A DNA stretch of 64,000 bases from NCBI RefSeq assembly GCF_004310285.1, contig NZ_SISF01000021.1, positions 1-64,000 on the forward strand. The letters are read 5' to 3'. Shown piece by piece: positions 1 to 8,395 of this stretch (position 1 is its first letter; every line of letters begins with the position of its first letter). This stretch comes from Agrobacterium cavarae. Lineage in GTDB: Bacteria > Pseudomonadota > Alphaproteobacteria > Rhizobiales > Rhizobiaceae. The position numbers were made by a program, and so were the translations under genes. Below the pieces are notes generated by a model. That model was not told where the DNA came from and made no database searches. It worked only from the letters and a program-made list of their open reading frames with translations.

Positions 1-723
1 ACGAGGTACAATGGCTTCCTGTCGGCTGATATCAATGGCGGCCCAGCACCCGGCTTCTCTTCCGGCGAAGCCCAGGCAGCCATCGAACGCATTGCCAGTG
101 AGACCTTGCCATCGGGCATCTCCTTTGAGTGGACGGATTTGACCTATCAGCAGATCCTTGCCGGAAGCTCAGGTTTGCTGGTGTTCCCGTTAGCGCTGCT
201 GCTGGTCTATCTGGTTCTGGCCGCACAGTATGAGAGCCTCACTCTGCCGCTCGCGATCATCATGATCGTGCCGATGGGCGTGCTCGCCGCCATGACCGGC
301 GTCTGGCTAACGGGCGGAGACAACAACATCTTCACCCAGATCGGCCTCATCGTCCTTGTCGGGCTATCGGCGAAGAATGCCATCCTGATCGTGGAGTTCG
401 CACGGGAACTGGAGTTCGAAGGCCGCTCACCGGTTGCCGCGGCCATCGAAGCCAGCCGCCTTCGTCTGCGTCCGATCCTGATGACATCGCTTGCCTTCAT
501 CATGGGCGTGGTGCCGCTGGTCATCTCTACGGGCGCCGGAGCCGAGATGCGCGCCGCCATGGGCGTCGCGGTCTTCTCAGGCATGATCGGGGTCACGATC
601 TTCGGCATCTTCATGACACCGGTTTTCTATGTGCTCGTTCGCAAACTCTCCGGCAACCGCCCGCTGATTCAGCACAAGCAAGAGCCTGCAAACACCGACT
701 ACAAAATGAGCGAAGCGGTGTGA
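1..723 (+). CDS. RND multidrug efflux permease, C-terminal part (5' end outside window)
   Basis: The reading frame is open from base 1 to the TGA at 721-723, giving the last 240 residues of an inner-membrane RND pump subunit of the HAE1 (AcrB/MexB) type, which exports drugs and other amphiphiles by proton antiport. About five hydrophobic segments are visible, including the family-typical stretch GLIVLVGLSAKNAILIVEFA and the run RLRPILMTSLAFIMGVVPL near the end. The periplasmic adaptor gene would be expected upstream, outside the window. A strong hairpin follows the stop codon. The substrate cannot be told from this fragment. Confidence 0.93.
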   Translation, partial: TRYNGFLSADINGGPAPGFSSGEAQAAIERIASETLPSGISFEWTDLTYQQILAGSSGLLVFPLALLLVYLVLAAQYESLTLPLAIIMIVPMGVLAAMTGVWLTGGDNNIFTQIGLIVLVGLSAKNAILIVEFARELEFEGRSPVAAAIEASRLRLRPILMTSLAFIMGVVPLVISTGAGAEMRAAMGVAVFSGMIGVTIFGIFMTPVFYVLVRKLSGNRPLIQHKQEPANTDYKMSEAV

Positions 724-748
724 CGGCGATCACAATATCGTCAAGCCA

Positions 749-780
749 GAAGCCCCGAGGACGATTGTCTTCGGGGCTTC
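749..780 (+). terminator. Hairpin terminator after RND permease gene
   Basis: GAAGCCCCGA at 749-758 pairs with TCGGGGCTTC at 771-780. The stem continues inward through a G-T pair and GAC/GTC to a 4-nt loop, about 14 bp in all, starting 25 bases after the stop codon. The following run is only TCTAC, so a T tract is weak. Confidence 0.7.
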
Positions 781-1016
781 TCTACATCGTCTGGGGTGTT
801 CTAAGCCGAAGCCAGCGGCCCATCGATCTTCTCAGCCTTTGGTTTTGCACAACCCGCGAAAACCAACTGTCACAATTTCGTTGCACGTTCACTTGTTTTC
901 GTTTTCTATATGACACGCTTCGAATGAAGCGAGTTGGCGCTGGTTCTGGGAGGTTCCGGCGCAAAAAAATCCTGGACAGCTTGTTGCTGGACCATGCGTA
1001 AAACTAGGGAGGCATC
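781..1016. other. Intergenic region upstream of ugpB
   Basis: No credible gene is seen here. Short open frames on both strands lack a Shine-Dalgarno site and family resemblance. The stretch should hold the ugp promoter. Its last bases carry a good ribosome-binding site (GGGAGG) just before the ugpB ATG at 1017. A weak phosphate-box-like repeat lies near 867-892. Confidence 0.5.
867..892 (+). promoter_or_regulatory. Possible PhoB (PHO) box for the ugp operon
   Basis: CTGTCAC at 867-873 is followed by two CGTT(G)CAC-like repeats at 879-886 and 886-892. PHO boxes are direct repeats of CTGTCAT-like heptamers at 11-bp spacing, and ugp operons belong to the phosphate regulon in Escherichia coli and rhizobia. 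The first repeat fits well; the later ones fit poorly and are not at exact spacing, so this is a tentative call. Confidence 0.3.
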
Positions 1017-2321
1017 ATGTCCACGAAACGTCTCGCTGCATCCGCGGCGGCATTTGCTATTTCGCTTTCTTTTGGCACCTCTGCCTTTGCCGCAACCGAG
1101 CTGCAATGGTGGCACGCCATGACCGGTGCGAACAACGAGGTGGTCGATCAGCTCGCCAAGGAGTTCAATGAGAGCCAGAGCGAGTACAAGATCACACCGG
1201 TGTTCAAGGGCACCTATCCGGAAACCCTGAACGCGGGGATCGCAGCCTTCCGGTCGAAGCAGCCTCCGGCCATCATCCAGGTTTTCGATGCTGGCTCTGG
1301 CGTCATGATGGGTGCAGAAGGCGCCATTATGCCGGTCGCCGATGTTCTCAAGAAGGGTGGATTCGAGTTTAACAAGGCCGACTATCTTGCAGGTATCGTT
1401 GCCTATTATTCTAAGCCGGATGGCACGATGCTGTCCTTCCCCTACAACTCGTCTTCGCCGATCCTCTACTACAATAAGGATGCCTTCAAGAAAGCCGGCC
1501 TCGATACGGAGAACCCTCCAAAGACTTGGCCCGCAGTCTTCGAAGCGGCACGCAAGATCAAGGAGAGCGGTGCTGCACCCTGTGGCTTCACCTCGACCTG
1601 GCTGACTTGGATCCAGACCGAGAACTTCGCCGCCTGGAACAACGTCTCCTACGGAACGAACGAGAACGGCCTCGGTGGCGGCAAAGTGGAGTTGAAGATC
1701 AACGCGCCGCTCTTCGTCGAGCATTTCCAGTCGATCGCCGATATGGCCAAAGACGGGACCTTCCGTTACGGCGGCCGCACGTCCGAAGCGAAACAGCTTT
1801 TCCTGTCGGGTGAATGCGCGATCCTGACGGAGTCTTCCGGCGGGCTTGGCGACATCGTAAAGTCGGGAATGAATTACGGCATCGGCCAGCTTCCCTATTA
1901 CGAAGGTCACGGACCACAGAACACCATTCCAGGCGGCGCGAGCCTCTGGGTCTTTGGCGGAAAATCTGATGAAGAATATAAGGGCATTGCCCAGTTCTTC
2001 CACTTCCTGTCGCAAACGCCGATCCAGGCACGCCTGCATCAGGTTTCCGGATATCTGCCTGTAACCAATGCCGCTTACGAAGCCACGAAGGCTTCCGGCT
2101 TCTACGAAAAGAATCCGGCGCGTGAAACGCCGATCCTTCAAATGATGGGCAAGGCACCGACGGAAAACTCCAAGGGTGTTCGCCTGCCGAACCTGCCACA
2201 GGTCCGCGACATCATGAACGAGCAGTTCGAAGCCATGCTGGCTGGTAAGCAGGATGCCAAGACGACGCTGAACCAGATCGTCGAGCGCGGCAATGCAGCC
2301 ATCGCGGCTGCCTCCAAGTAA
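1017..2321 (+). CDS. ugpB: sn-Glycerol-3-phosphate ABC transporter, periplasmic binding protein
   Basis: This 434-residue protein starts at an ATG behind GGGAGG and has a Sec signal peptide with a likely cut after ...GTSAFA near residue 25. The mature N-terminus (TELQWWHAM) and the later GTYPETLNAGIAAFR and QPPAIIQVFDAGS segments are typical of UgpB, the extracytoplasmic solute-binding family 1 protein that captures sn-glycerol-3-phosphate and glycerophosphodiesters. Length matches the family. It is the first gene of ugpB-A-E-C, all on the plus strand. An intercistronic hairpin separates it from ugpA, a common way to make more binding protein than permease. The specificity rests on family resemblance. 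Confidence 0.93.
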   Translation: MSTKRLAASAAAFAISLSFGTSAFAATELQWWHAMTGANNEVVDQLAKEFNESQSEYKITPVFKGTYPETLNAGIAAFRSKQPPAIIQVFDAGSGVMMGAEGAIMPVADVLKKGGFEFNKADYLAGIVAYYSKPDGTMLSFPYNSSSPILYYNKDAFKKAGLDTENPPKTWPAVFEAARKIKESGAAPCGFTSTWLTWIQTENFAAWNNVSYGTNENGLGGGKVELKINAPLFVEHFQSIADMAKDGTFRYGGRTSEAKQLFLSGECAILTESSGGLGDIVKSGMNYGIGQLPYYEGHGPQNTIPGGASLWVFGGKSDEEYKGIAQFFHFLSQTPIQARLHQVSGYLPVTNAAYEATKASGFYEKNPARETPILQMMGKAPTENSKGVRLPNLPQVRDIMNEQFEAMLAGKQDAKTTLNQIVERGNAAIAAASK

Positions 2322-2342
2322 TCACCATAAGCTGAAGCCGCT

Positions 2343-2364
2343 GCCCGCATCTTTGGATGCGGGC
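2343..2364 (+). terminator. Intercistronic hairpin between ugpB and ugpA
   Basis: GCCCGCATC at 2343-2351 pairs perfectly with GATGCGGGC at 2356-2364 around a 4-base loop, and TTTTT follows after a short spacer. It may be a partial rho-independent terminator or an mRNA-stabilising structure that keeps ugpB expression above that of the permease genes. Confidence 0.65.
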
Positions 2365-2400
2365 AATGCTTTTTCCCTGGCCGGCTGAGGAGCATCACCC

Positions 2401-3282
2401 TTGCACACGGTTCACTTCCCGAACAAAATCCTGCCCTACCTCCTGTTGGCACCCCAGATCATCCTGACCGCGATTTTCTTCTTCTGGCCCGCAAGCCAGG
2501 CGATCTATCAATCGGTGCTGCAGGAAGATGCATTCGGGCTTAAAACGACGTTCGTCGGTCTCGCCAATTTTTCCGATACACTTTCGGACCCGAATTATCT
2601 CCACGCGCTTCAGGTCACGATCGTCTTCAGTGCGTTGACGGCCCTGGTTTCCATGGCCGTAGCATTGCTGCTTGCAACGGCCGCCGACAAGGTCGTGCGC
2701 GGACAGACCTTTTATCGCACGCTGCTTATCTGGCCTTATGCCGTGGCACCAGCCGTCGCCGGCATGCTGTGGCTCTTCATGTTCAACCCTGCCATGGGAA
2801 CGCTCGCCTATCTGCTACGCTCGACCGGCTTCCAGTGGGACCCGTTGCTCAAGGGAGACCAGGCAATGGCACTGATTGTCGTCGCAGCCGCCTGGAAGCA
2901 GATCAGCTACAATTTCCTCTTCTTCGTGGCCGGTCTTCAGGCAATCCCGAAATCGCTCATTGAGGCCGCAGCCATCGACGGTGCTCGTGGGAGCCGGCGC
3001 TTCTGGACCATCATCTTCCCGCTTCTGGCCCCCACCACCTTCTTCCTCTTGGTGGTCAATACCGTCTACGCCTTTTTCGACACGTTCGGCATCATCCATG
3101 CCGTAACCGGAGGCGGTCCCGCCAAGGCGACCGAAACGCTGGTCTACAAGGTCTACAATGATGGCTTCGTCAATTTGAACCTTGGCTCATCCGCGGCCCA
3201 GTCCGTGATCCTGATGATCATCGTGATCGGCCTGACTGCCTTCCAGTTCCGCTTCGTCGAGAAGCGGGTCCATTACGGATGA
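2401..3282 (+). CDS. ugpA: sn-Glycerol-3-phosphate ABC transporter, permease
   Basis: This 293-residue inner-membrane protein has six predicted transmembrane stretches and the cytoplasmic EAA loop ([22 protein letters not shown] region, about residues 190-210) that contacts the ATPase. The N-terminus ([23 protein letters not shown]) is characteristic of UgpA-like MalF-type permeases. It starts at TTG with a GAGGAG-like site about 8 bases upstream; no in-frame ATG fits better. It pairs with UgpE, which begins 10 bases downstream. Confidence 0.92.
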   Translation: MHTVHFPNKILPYLLLAPQIILTAIFFFWPASQAIYQSVLQEDAFGLKTTFVGLANFSDTLSDPNYLHALQVTIVFSALTALVSMAVALLLATAADKVVRGQTFYRTLLIWPYAVAPAVAGMLWLFMFNPAMGTLAYLLRSTGFQWDPLLKGDQAMALIVVAAAWKQISYNFLFFVAGLQAIPKSLIEAAAIDGARGSRRFWTIIFPLLAPTTFFLLVVNTVYAFFDTFGIIHAVTGGGPAKATETLVYKVYNDGFVNLNLGSSAAQSVILMIIVIGLTAFQFRFVEKRVHYG

Positions 3283-3291
3283 GGACCGGAC

Positions 3292-4140
3292 ATGATTGAA
3301 AAACGCCCCATCGCAAATGGCATTGGCCATCTCATCCTCATCATCGGCATCATCATTGTCGCCTTCCCGATCTACTACACGTTCATTGCTTCCTCGATGA
3401 CGTCCCAAGACATCATCCGCCCACCCATGTCGCTGCTCCCGGGTGGACATTTGATAGAAAATTACCGGGAAGCTGTGGCCGGTGGTGTCGAACGTGTGGT
3501 CGGCGTCAGTCTTGAACGCCTGCTCTTCAACTCCTTCGTCGTGGCAATGGCGATTGCCGTCGGCAAGATCATCATCTCGTTCCTCTCCGCCTTCGCCATC
3601 GTCTTTTTCCGCTTCCGCTTCCGAATGTTCTTCTTCTGGATGATCTTCATCACGCTGATGCTGCCGGTCGAGGTGCGCATCCTGCCAACCTATAAGGTGA
3701 TCGTTGATCTCGGTTTGATCGACACCTATGCGGGCCTGACCCTGCCTCTGATGGCGTCAGCAACGGCAACCTTCTTGTTTCGGCAGTTCTTCCTCACGAT
3801 CCCGGGAGAGCTGGTCGAAGCAGCGCGCATCGATAATGCCGGACCCTTCCGCTTCATGAAGGACATCCTTCTTCCGCTCTCGACCACCAACATTGCAGCA
3901 CTCTTCGTGATCCTGTTCATCTATGGCTGGACCCAATATCTCTGGCCGCTTCTGGTCACGAACGATGCCAAGATGAACACGATCATCATCGGCCTGCGCC
4001 GCATGGTCGATTTCACTGACGCCTCCACCCCCTGGAACTACGTCATGGTAACCGCGATCCTCGCTATCATCCCACCTATCATCGTCGTTGTTTTGATGCA
4101 GCGATGGTTCGTTAAAGGTCTTGTGGAGACAGAAAAGTAA
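3292..4140 (+). CDS. ugpE: sn-Glycerol-3-phosphate ABC transporter, permease
   Basis: A 282-residue MalG-type permease with six hydrophobic segments. The EAA motif reads [20 protein letters not shown] (about residues 181-200). It forms the membrane channel together with UgpA. It lies between ugpA and the ATPase gene, and its TAA shares one base with the ATG of ugpC (TAATG), which indicates translational coupling. Length and order match the standard ugpBAEC operon. Confidence 0.92.
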   Translation: MIEKRPIANGIGHLILIIGIIIVAFPIYYTFIASSMTSQDIIRPPMSLLPGGHLIENYREAVAGGVERVVGVSLERLLFNSFVVAMAIAVGKIIISFLSAFAIVFFRFRFRMFFFWMIFITLMLPVEVRILPTYKVIVDLGLIDTYAGLTLPLMASATATFLFRQFFLTIPGELVEAARIDNAGPFRFMKDILLPLSTTNIAALFVILFIYGWTQYLWPLLVTNDAKMNTIIIGLRRMVDFTDASTPWNYVMVTAILAIIPPIIVVVLMQRWFVKGLVETEK

Positions 4141-5189
4141 TGGCCCAGATTGTTTTGAACGATGTCCGCAAGATGTATGGCAATGTCGAAGCCATCAAAG
4201 GTGTATCCCTGCAGATCGCCGACGGGGAACTGGTTGTCCTCGTCGGCCCATCCGGCTGCGGCAAGTCCACCTTGCTTCGCATGATCGCGGGCCTTGAGAG
4301 CATCTCAGGCGGTGAAATCTCGATCGGCAATCGGGTGGTCAACGACTTGGAGCCGTCAGAGCGCGATATTGCCATGGTGTTCCAGAACTACGCGCTCTAC
4401 CCGCATATGACGGTGCGGCAGAACCTCGCTTACGGACTGAAGAACCGCAATACGCCGAAAGACGAGATCGATCGCCGTATCGAGCAGGCAGCCAAGGCGC
4501 TCGAGATCGAACAGTTTCTGGAGCGCAAGCCGAGGCAACTGTCCGGCGGCCAGCGCCAGCGTGTGGCGATGGGCCGCGCCATCGTGCGCGAACCCGCCGC
4601 ATATCTCTTCGACGAGCCTCTATCGAACCTCGATGCCAAGCTTCGCGTCCAGATGCGCGTCGAGATCAAGCGGCTCCAGCGCTCGCTTGCAACGACAAGC
4701 GTCTATGTCACGCATGATCAGATGGAAGCGATGACGCTGGCCGACAGGCTGGTGGTTTTGAATGCAGGACGTATCGAGCAGGTCGGTACGCCGATCGAAC
4801 TCTATGAGCGCCCGGCAACGACCTTTGTCGCGACCTTCATCGGCTCGCCATCAATGAACCTGCTTGCGATCCCGACATCTTCTGGCAATTGGTCGATGAC
4901 GCAGACTGCGGCAGTTCCAGCGGCTGCAGCCACTCTCGGCATTCGCCCGGAAGACCTTCACCTGATCGCAGACGCTCCACAGGCCGAGGCTTTTACCGCC
5001 TCCGTCAAGGTTGCTGCGGTGGAACTGGTCGGCGCGGAAAGCTACGTGCACGGCATACTGGCAGATGGCAGCGCCATCGTCTTTCGTGTGGCCGGACGCT
5101 CGCGCATCGAGATGGACGACGTCGTGCAGATCGGCGCAAAGGCGGCAGATTTGCACTTCTTCAACGCCAGCGGCGCTCGTATCGACTGA
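4140..5189 (+). CDS. ugpC: sn-Glycerol-3-phosphate ABC transporter, ATP-binding protein
   Basis: A 349-residue MalK/UgpC-type ATPase. Walker A is GPSGCGKST (about residues 37-45), the signature is LSGGQRQR (about 135-142) and Walker B with D-loop is [11 protein letters not shown]. The C-terminal third is a TOBE/MOP-like regulatory domain, as usual for sugar and polyol ABC importers. It is the last gene of the ugp operon; a hairpin follows before the convergent asparaginase gene. CUT1 ATPases can be shared between importers, so it may serve others as well. Confidence 0.93.
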   Translation: MAQIVLNDVRKMYGNVEAIKGVSLQIADGELVVLVGPSGCGKSTLLRMIAGLESISGGEISIGNRVVNDLEPSERDIAMVFQNYALYPHMTVRQNLAYGLKNRNTPKDEIDRRIEQAAKALEIEQFLERKPRQLSGGQRQRVAMGRAIVREPAAYLFDEPLSNLDAKLRVQMRVEIKRLQRSLATTSVYVTHDQMEAMTLADRLVVLNAGRIEQVGTPIELYERPATTFVATFIGSPSMNLLAIPTSSGNWSMTQTAAVPAAAATLGIRPEDLHLIADAPQAEAFTASVKVAAVELVGAESYVHGILADGSAIVFRVAGRSRIEMDDVVQIGAKAADLHFFNASGARID

Positions 5190-5198
5190 CGTCAAGAA

Positions 5199-5228
5199 TG
5201 AAGCGAGACCTCCAAAGGTCCCGCTTCA
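5199..5228. terminator. Bidirectional hairpin between ugpC and asparaginase gene
   Basis: TGAAGCG at 5199-5205 pairs with CGCTTCA at 5222-5228, and inside an A-C mismatch GACCT at 5207-5211 pairs with AGGTC at 5216-5220 around a 4-base loop. It sits between two convergent genes, where a shared terminator is expected. No strong T run follows on either strand. Confidence 0.5.
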
Positions 5229-5253
5229 ACCATTCGATAGACCGAAACGCCGA

Positions 5254-6237
5254 CTAAAGACCGAAGCGCTCAACCTCACGGCCTATGTCTTCGACTCCCA
5301 AATCAGATCCGAGAAGCAACGCCAGAAGAACGCGCGCCTTCTGCGAACTCAGATCCCCTGCAAAGATAACGCCGCCTTCCGCAAGCGTTTTGCCACCGCC
5401 ATTCCCATAGATCGGCTTGACGCGACCACGTTGGCATCGGCTCGTCATGATGACCGGAACACCGCTCTTGACGAGATCGATAGCGGCAGCCGTGACGGCA
5501 GGTGTGGCGTTGCCACGGCCAAAGCCCTCGATCACGATGCCCCGCATTCCCTCCGAGGCGGCGAAGCGCAGGAACCGGTCGCTTGTGCCGATTCCGAGCT
5601 TGATGATCTCGATATCCGTCTCGACGCGCGTCGCAGGAATTTTGCCCGGGCCCACCGGGCGCCGGTGCACGATAACCAACTCACCATCGACTTCACCCAG
5701 TTTCCCATGTTCGGCGGAAATGAACGTGTCGGTGCGAGAGGTGTGGGACTTCGTCACGTCGCGGGCTGCATGAAACTCCTGCTCGAAACACAAAAGGACT
5801 CCCAGACCGCGGGTGGTCTCAGATGCAGCGATGCGAACCGCGTCGGCAATGTTGCGTGGACCATCGCCATCCGGTTCGTCGGCTGCCCGCTGCGCACCGG
5901 TAAAGACGACCGGCTTTTCGCTATCGATGAGAAGATCGGCCATATAGGCGCTCTCCTCCATTGTGTCGGTTCCGTGCGTGACGACGACACCGTCGATCTT
6001 GGGGTCGGCGAGATGGTCTCTTATCCTGCAGGCGAGAGCAAAAGCGTCTTCGAGCGAGAGTGCGAAGCTCCCGACGGTCATGAATTCATCGACCACCAGC
6101 TCGACACCGGTGAGACGGCTTCCCAACGACGCCCGAAGCTCGCTTCCGCCAAGCTTCGCCGTCACATGGCCTGTGCTCGCATTTTTCTGCGAGGCAATCG
6201 TACCGCCCGTGGTGATGAGGCAAACAGTTTTCGTCAT
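5254..6237 (-). CDS. L-asparaginase (type I/II asparaginase family)
   Basis: This 327-residue enzyme hydrolyses L-asparagine to aspartate and ammonia. The first catalytic Thr lies in the N-terminal TTGGTIAS motif (about residues 9-16) and the second active-site block reads VVTHGTDTMEESAY, giving the Thr-Asp pair. No signal peptide is visible, so it is probably cytoplasmic. It is transcribed away from the GntR regulator gene at 6403, and a near-perfect palindromic operator (6269-6283) lies just upstream of its start, so control by that regulator is likely. Activity on other beta-amides or D-asparagine cannot be excluded. Confidence 0.93.
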   Translation of the reverse strand: MTKTVCLITTGGTIASQKNASTGHVTAKLGGSELRASLGSRLTGVELVVDEFMTVGSFALSLEDAFALACRIRDHLADPKIDGVVVTHGTDTMEESAYMADLLIDSEKPVVFTGAQRAADEPDGDGPRNIADAVRIAASETTRGLGVLLCFEQEFHAARDVTKSHTSRTDTFISAEHGKLGEVDGELVIVHRRPVGPGKIPATRVETDIEIIKLGIGTSDRFLRFAASEGMRGIVIEGFGRGNATPAVTAAAIDLVKSGVPVIMTSRCQRGRVKPIYGNGGGKTLAEGGVIFAGDLSSQKARVLLALLLGSDLGVEDIGREVERFGL

Positions 6238-6268
6238 GATCTTTCCCCTAAATCTTTACGTCAGCTAA

Positions 6269-6283
6269 CTTGGTCTGACCAAG
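6269..6283. promoter_or_regulatory. Probable GntR/FadR-type operator, asparaginase side
   Basis: CTTGGTCTGACCAAG is a perfect 15-base palindrome about a central T, 32 bases upstream of the asparaginase start. It fits the TNGTNNNACNA core of FadR-subfamily GntR sites and matches the copy at 6376-6388 except at the centre. The ligand is unknown. Confidence 0.8.
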
Positions 6284-6339
6284 ATTGTCAAATGGCGAAG
6301 AATTGGGCATCGATTGCCTATTCTTTGACGTTGACGGCC

Positions 6340-6347
6340 TGACCAAA
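6340..6347. promoter_or_regulatory. Possible operator half-site
   Basis: TGACCAAA matches one arm of the two full palindromes at 6269-6283 and 6376-6388, but the opposite arm (GACGGCC) is degenerate. It may be a weak third binding site in the divergent promoter region. Confidence 0.35.
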
Positions 6348-6375
6348 ATCCGATCTTCTGTGTTGAATAGAACTT

Positions 6376-6388
6376 TTGGTCAGACCAA
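6376..6388. promoter_or_regulatory. Probable GntR/FadR-type operator, regulator side
   Basis: TTGGTCAGACCAA is a perfect palindrome about a central base and differs from the 6270-6282 site only at that base. It lies just upstream of the regulator's start at 6403, which suggests autoregulation. Confidence 0.8.
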
Positions 6389-6402
6389 GATGGAGTGCGC
6401 AC

Positions 6403-7128
6403 TTGGTTGAAACAGCGATCAGGAAAACGGCAGAAGCGGGAAGCGCAGGCGGAAGCGCTGTCGCGGCAACGGTGAGAGCACTCGCCTCGATGATCGCTGA
6501 AGGCCACTGGTCGCAAGGATCCGCGCTGCCACCGCAGCGGGAGCTCGCAAGGCTGCTCGACATCAGCCGGGCGACGCTTCGTGAGGCCATCTCCGTTTTG
6601 TTGACCACCGGCAAAATCAAAGCTCAAGACAATGGTCGCGGTTTCGTTATCGCCGATGGCAGCGACGAGAGGAGCGGTGCCTGGCCGCAAGCCGCACCCT
6701 ATTCTCTTCGCGAGGTGTACCAGTTGCGGCATGTTGTCGAAAGTTATGCTGCGCAACTTGCTGCGATGTCGCGCACGGAGCACGATCTTGCCGCCCTGAG
6801 CAACACGCTAGCCGCCTTTCGCCGCGCGGCACAGGACGGAGATCTGAGCGGTTACGTGGAGGCAGATACCGAGTTTCACCGCCAGATCTTGGCGATCTCC
6901 GGCAACCGCCTCCTCGTCGATATGCATCGAACATTCGCCGGCGTCATGCAGGAGAGCCAGCGCATGCCGGTCCTGCACCCTGGCGATCTTTGGCCTGCGG
7001 TCAAGGAGCATGAGTTAATCCTCGAGGCGATCGAACGCGGCGATCCGGACGGTGCGCTTTATTACATGCGCAAACATATCAGCATGGGGGGCAGCCGCTC
7101 GGGCCTCTCTCCAACCGAACTGCCCTGA
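6403..7128 (+). CDS. FadR-subfamily GntR transcriptional regulator
   Basis: This 241-residue regulator has an N-terminal winged helix-turn-helix (about residues 15-85; [25 protein letters not shown] is the recognition region) and a C-terminal all-helical FCD ligand domain with metal-binding-type acidic and His residues (DTEFHRQIL, and [10 protein letters not shown] near the end). I place the start at the TTG at 6403, which has GGAG about 7 bases upstream; the in-frame TTG at 6376 lies inside the operator. It probably represses both the asparaginase gene and the operon it heads. Its ligand may be an amide or amino acid, by context only. Confidence 0.9.
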   Translation: MVETAIRKTAEAGSAGGSAVAATVRALASMIAEGHWSQGSALPPQRELARLLDISRATLREAISVLLTTGKIKAQDNGRGFVIADGSDERSGAWPQAAPYSLREVYQLRHVVESYAAQLAAMSRTEHDLAALSNTLAAFRRAAQDGDLSGYVEADTEFHRQILAISGNRLLVDMHRTFAGVMQESQRMPVLHPGDLWPAVKEHELILEAIERGDPDGALYYMRKHISMGGSRSGLSPTELP

Positions 7129-7169
7129 ATTCAATCAGGCCGACCCGGCCATTACAGAAGGAAGCGATC

Positions 7170-8069
7170 ATGGCGAAGGAAATTTTGGTGTCCTACGGTG
7201 TCGACGTCGATGCCGTCGCGGGCTGGCTTGGCTCTTACGGTGGCGAAGACAGCCCCTGCGATATTTCCCGCGGCGTCTTTGCAGGCAAGGTCGGCTCTGT
7301 GCGTTTGCTCCGTCTCTTCGAAAAGTGGGGCATCAAGACCACCTGGTTCATTCCCGGACACTCGATCGAGACATTCTGGGATGAGATGAAGCAGGTTGCC
7401 GATGCCGGTCACGAAATCGGCATGCATGGCTATAGCCATGAAAACCCGATTGCCATGACGCCCGAACAGGAAGAAGCGATCTTCGACAAATGCGTCGATC
7501 TCATCACCAAGCTTTCCGGCAAGCCGCCGCGCGGTTATGTGGCCCCCTGGTGGGAGTTCGGCTCCAAGACCAACGAATTGCTGAAGCAAAAGGGTATTCT
7601 TTACGATCACTCCCTCATGCACAACGACCACCACCCCTATTACGTCACCGTCGGTGACGAATGGACGAAGATTGATTATTCCAAGCATCCGTCGCACTGG
7701 ATGAAACCCTTTACCCAAGGTCCCGAAACCGACCTGATCGAAATCCCTGCGTCCTGGAACCTCGACGACCTCCCGCCCATGATGTTCATCAAGGCCGCGC
7801 CCAATAGCCACGGCTTCGTCAACCCGCGCGACCTCGAGCAAATGTGGATCGACCAGTTCGAGTGGGTCTATGAAAATTATGACTATGCCGTCTTCCCGCT
7901 CACCATCCACCCGGATGTTTCCGGCAAACCCCACGTGCTCAAGATGCACGAGCGCATCTTCGACCACATCCGTCAGTTTGAGGGCGTGAAGTTCGTCACC
8001 ATGGAAGAGATCGCCGCTGACTTTTCCAAGCGTTACCCGCGCAGCGGCACGGCGCGTCCGCAATCATAA
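7170..8069 (+). CDS. Polysaccharide deacetylase (NodB/PgdA-like) family protein
   Basis: This 299-residue single-domain carbohydrate-esterase-4 fold protein is metal dependent. The motif-1 acidic pair is in YGVDVDAV near the N-terminus, the metal-binding H-x3-H motif in [10 protein letters not shown] (about residues 90-99), and motif 3 reads [11 protein letters not shown]. There is no signal peptide or membrane anchor, so it is probably cytoplasmic. The sequence is closer to the PuuE/HpPgdA-like cytoplasmic group, whose members act on small amides or allantoin-like compounds, than to cell-wall enzymes. It lies between the GntR gene and a 99-aa protein/CobW pair; the metallochaperone-type neighbour may supply its metal. 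Substrate unknown. Confidence 0.85.
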   Translation: MAKEILVSYGVDVDAVAGWLGSYGGEDSPCDISRGVFAGKVGSVRLLRLFEKWGIKTTWFIPGHSIETFWDEMKQVADAGHEIGMHGYSHENPIAMTPEQEEAIFDKCVDLITKLSGKPPRGYVAPWWEFGSKTNELLKQKGILYDHSLMHNDHHPYYVTVGDEWTKIDYSKHPSHWMKPFTQGPETDLIEIPASWNLDDLPPMMFIKAAPNSHGFVNPRDLEQMWIDQFEWVYENYDYAVFPLTIHPDVSGKPHVLKMHERIFDHIRQFEGVKFVTMEEIAADFSKRYPRSGTARPQS

Positions 8070-8095
8070 GTCTCAAGGCATAAGGGAGAAAGCGA

Positions 8096-8395
8096 ATGTG
8101 CGGCCTGTGCGGTGCGCTTGGCGCGGCGGATCATTGGAGCAGCGGCGGCAAAGGCGTTGCGTCGATGACGCCTGCCGCCGAGCGCTACCGTCAGGCCAGC
8201 GCCGTCAATGCAGTCCTCACTCATTTTGGCCTGCGGTTGAAGGTCTGGAATGATCGATATGTTCTCACCGGCCGCACGGGAAAAAGTGCCGTCGTAGACC
8301 ATCTGGGCCAATTGTGGCCATTGGCTGAGGCTTTTGCCGGCGAGGTGATCGACCCTCTCGATCCAACGCTTCTGTCGAAAATGCGGGAGGCGTGA
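8096..8395 (+). CDS. Conserved-looking 99-aa protein of unknown function
   Basis: A small protein starting at ATG behind AGGGAG and ending in a TGA that overlaps the next start (TGATG), which indicates coupled translation with the CobW-like GTPase. The N-terminus has two cysteines (MCGLCG) that could bind metal. The rest is a mixed sequence with no recognised motif, no signal peptide and no membrane segment. Its tight link to a metallochaperone-type GTPase suggests a partner or metal-related role, which is inference. Confidence 0.7.
   Translation: MCGLCGALGAADHWSSGGKGVASMTPAAERYRQASAVNAVLTHFGLRLKVWNDRYVLTGRTGKSAVVDHLGQLWPLAEAFAGEVIDPLDPTLLSKMREA

Noticed and set aside
906..2141. Minus-strand open frame of 411 codons
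   Set aside because: Lies antisense to ugpB, has no family resemblance or ribosome site, and results from the codon bias of the real gene.
5011..6342. Plus-strand open frame of 443 codons
   Set aside because: Covers the end of ugpC and the antisense of asparaginase; composition is Arg-rich shadow sequence.
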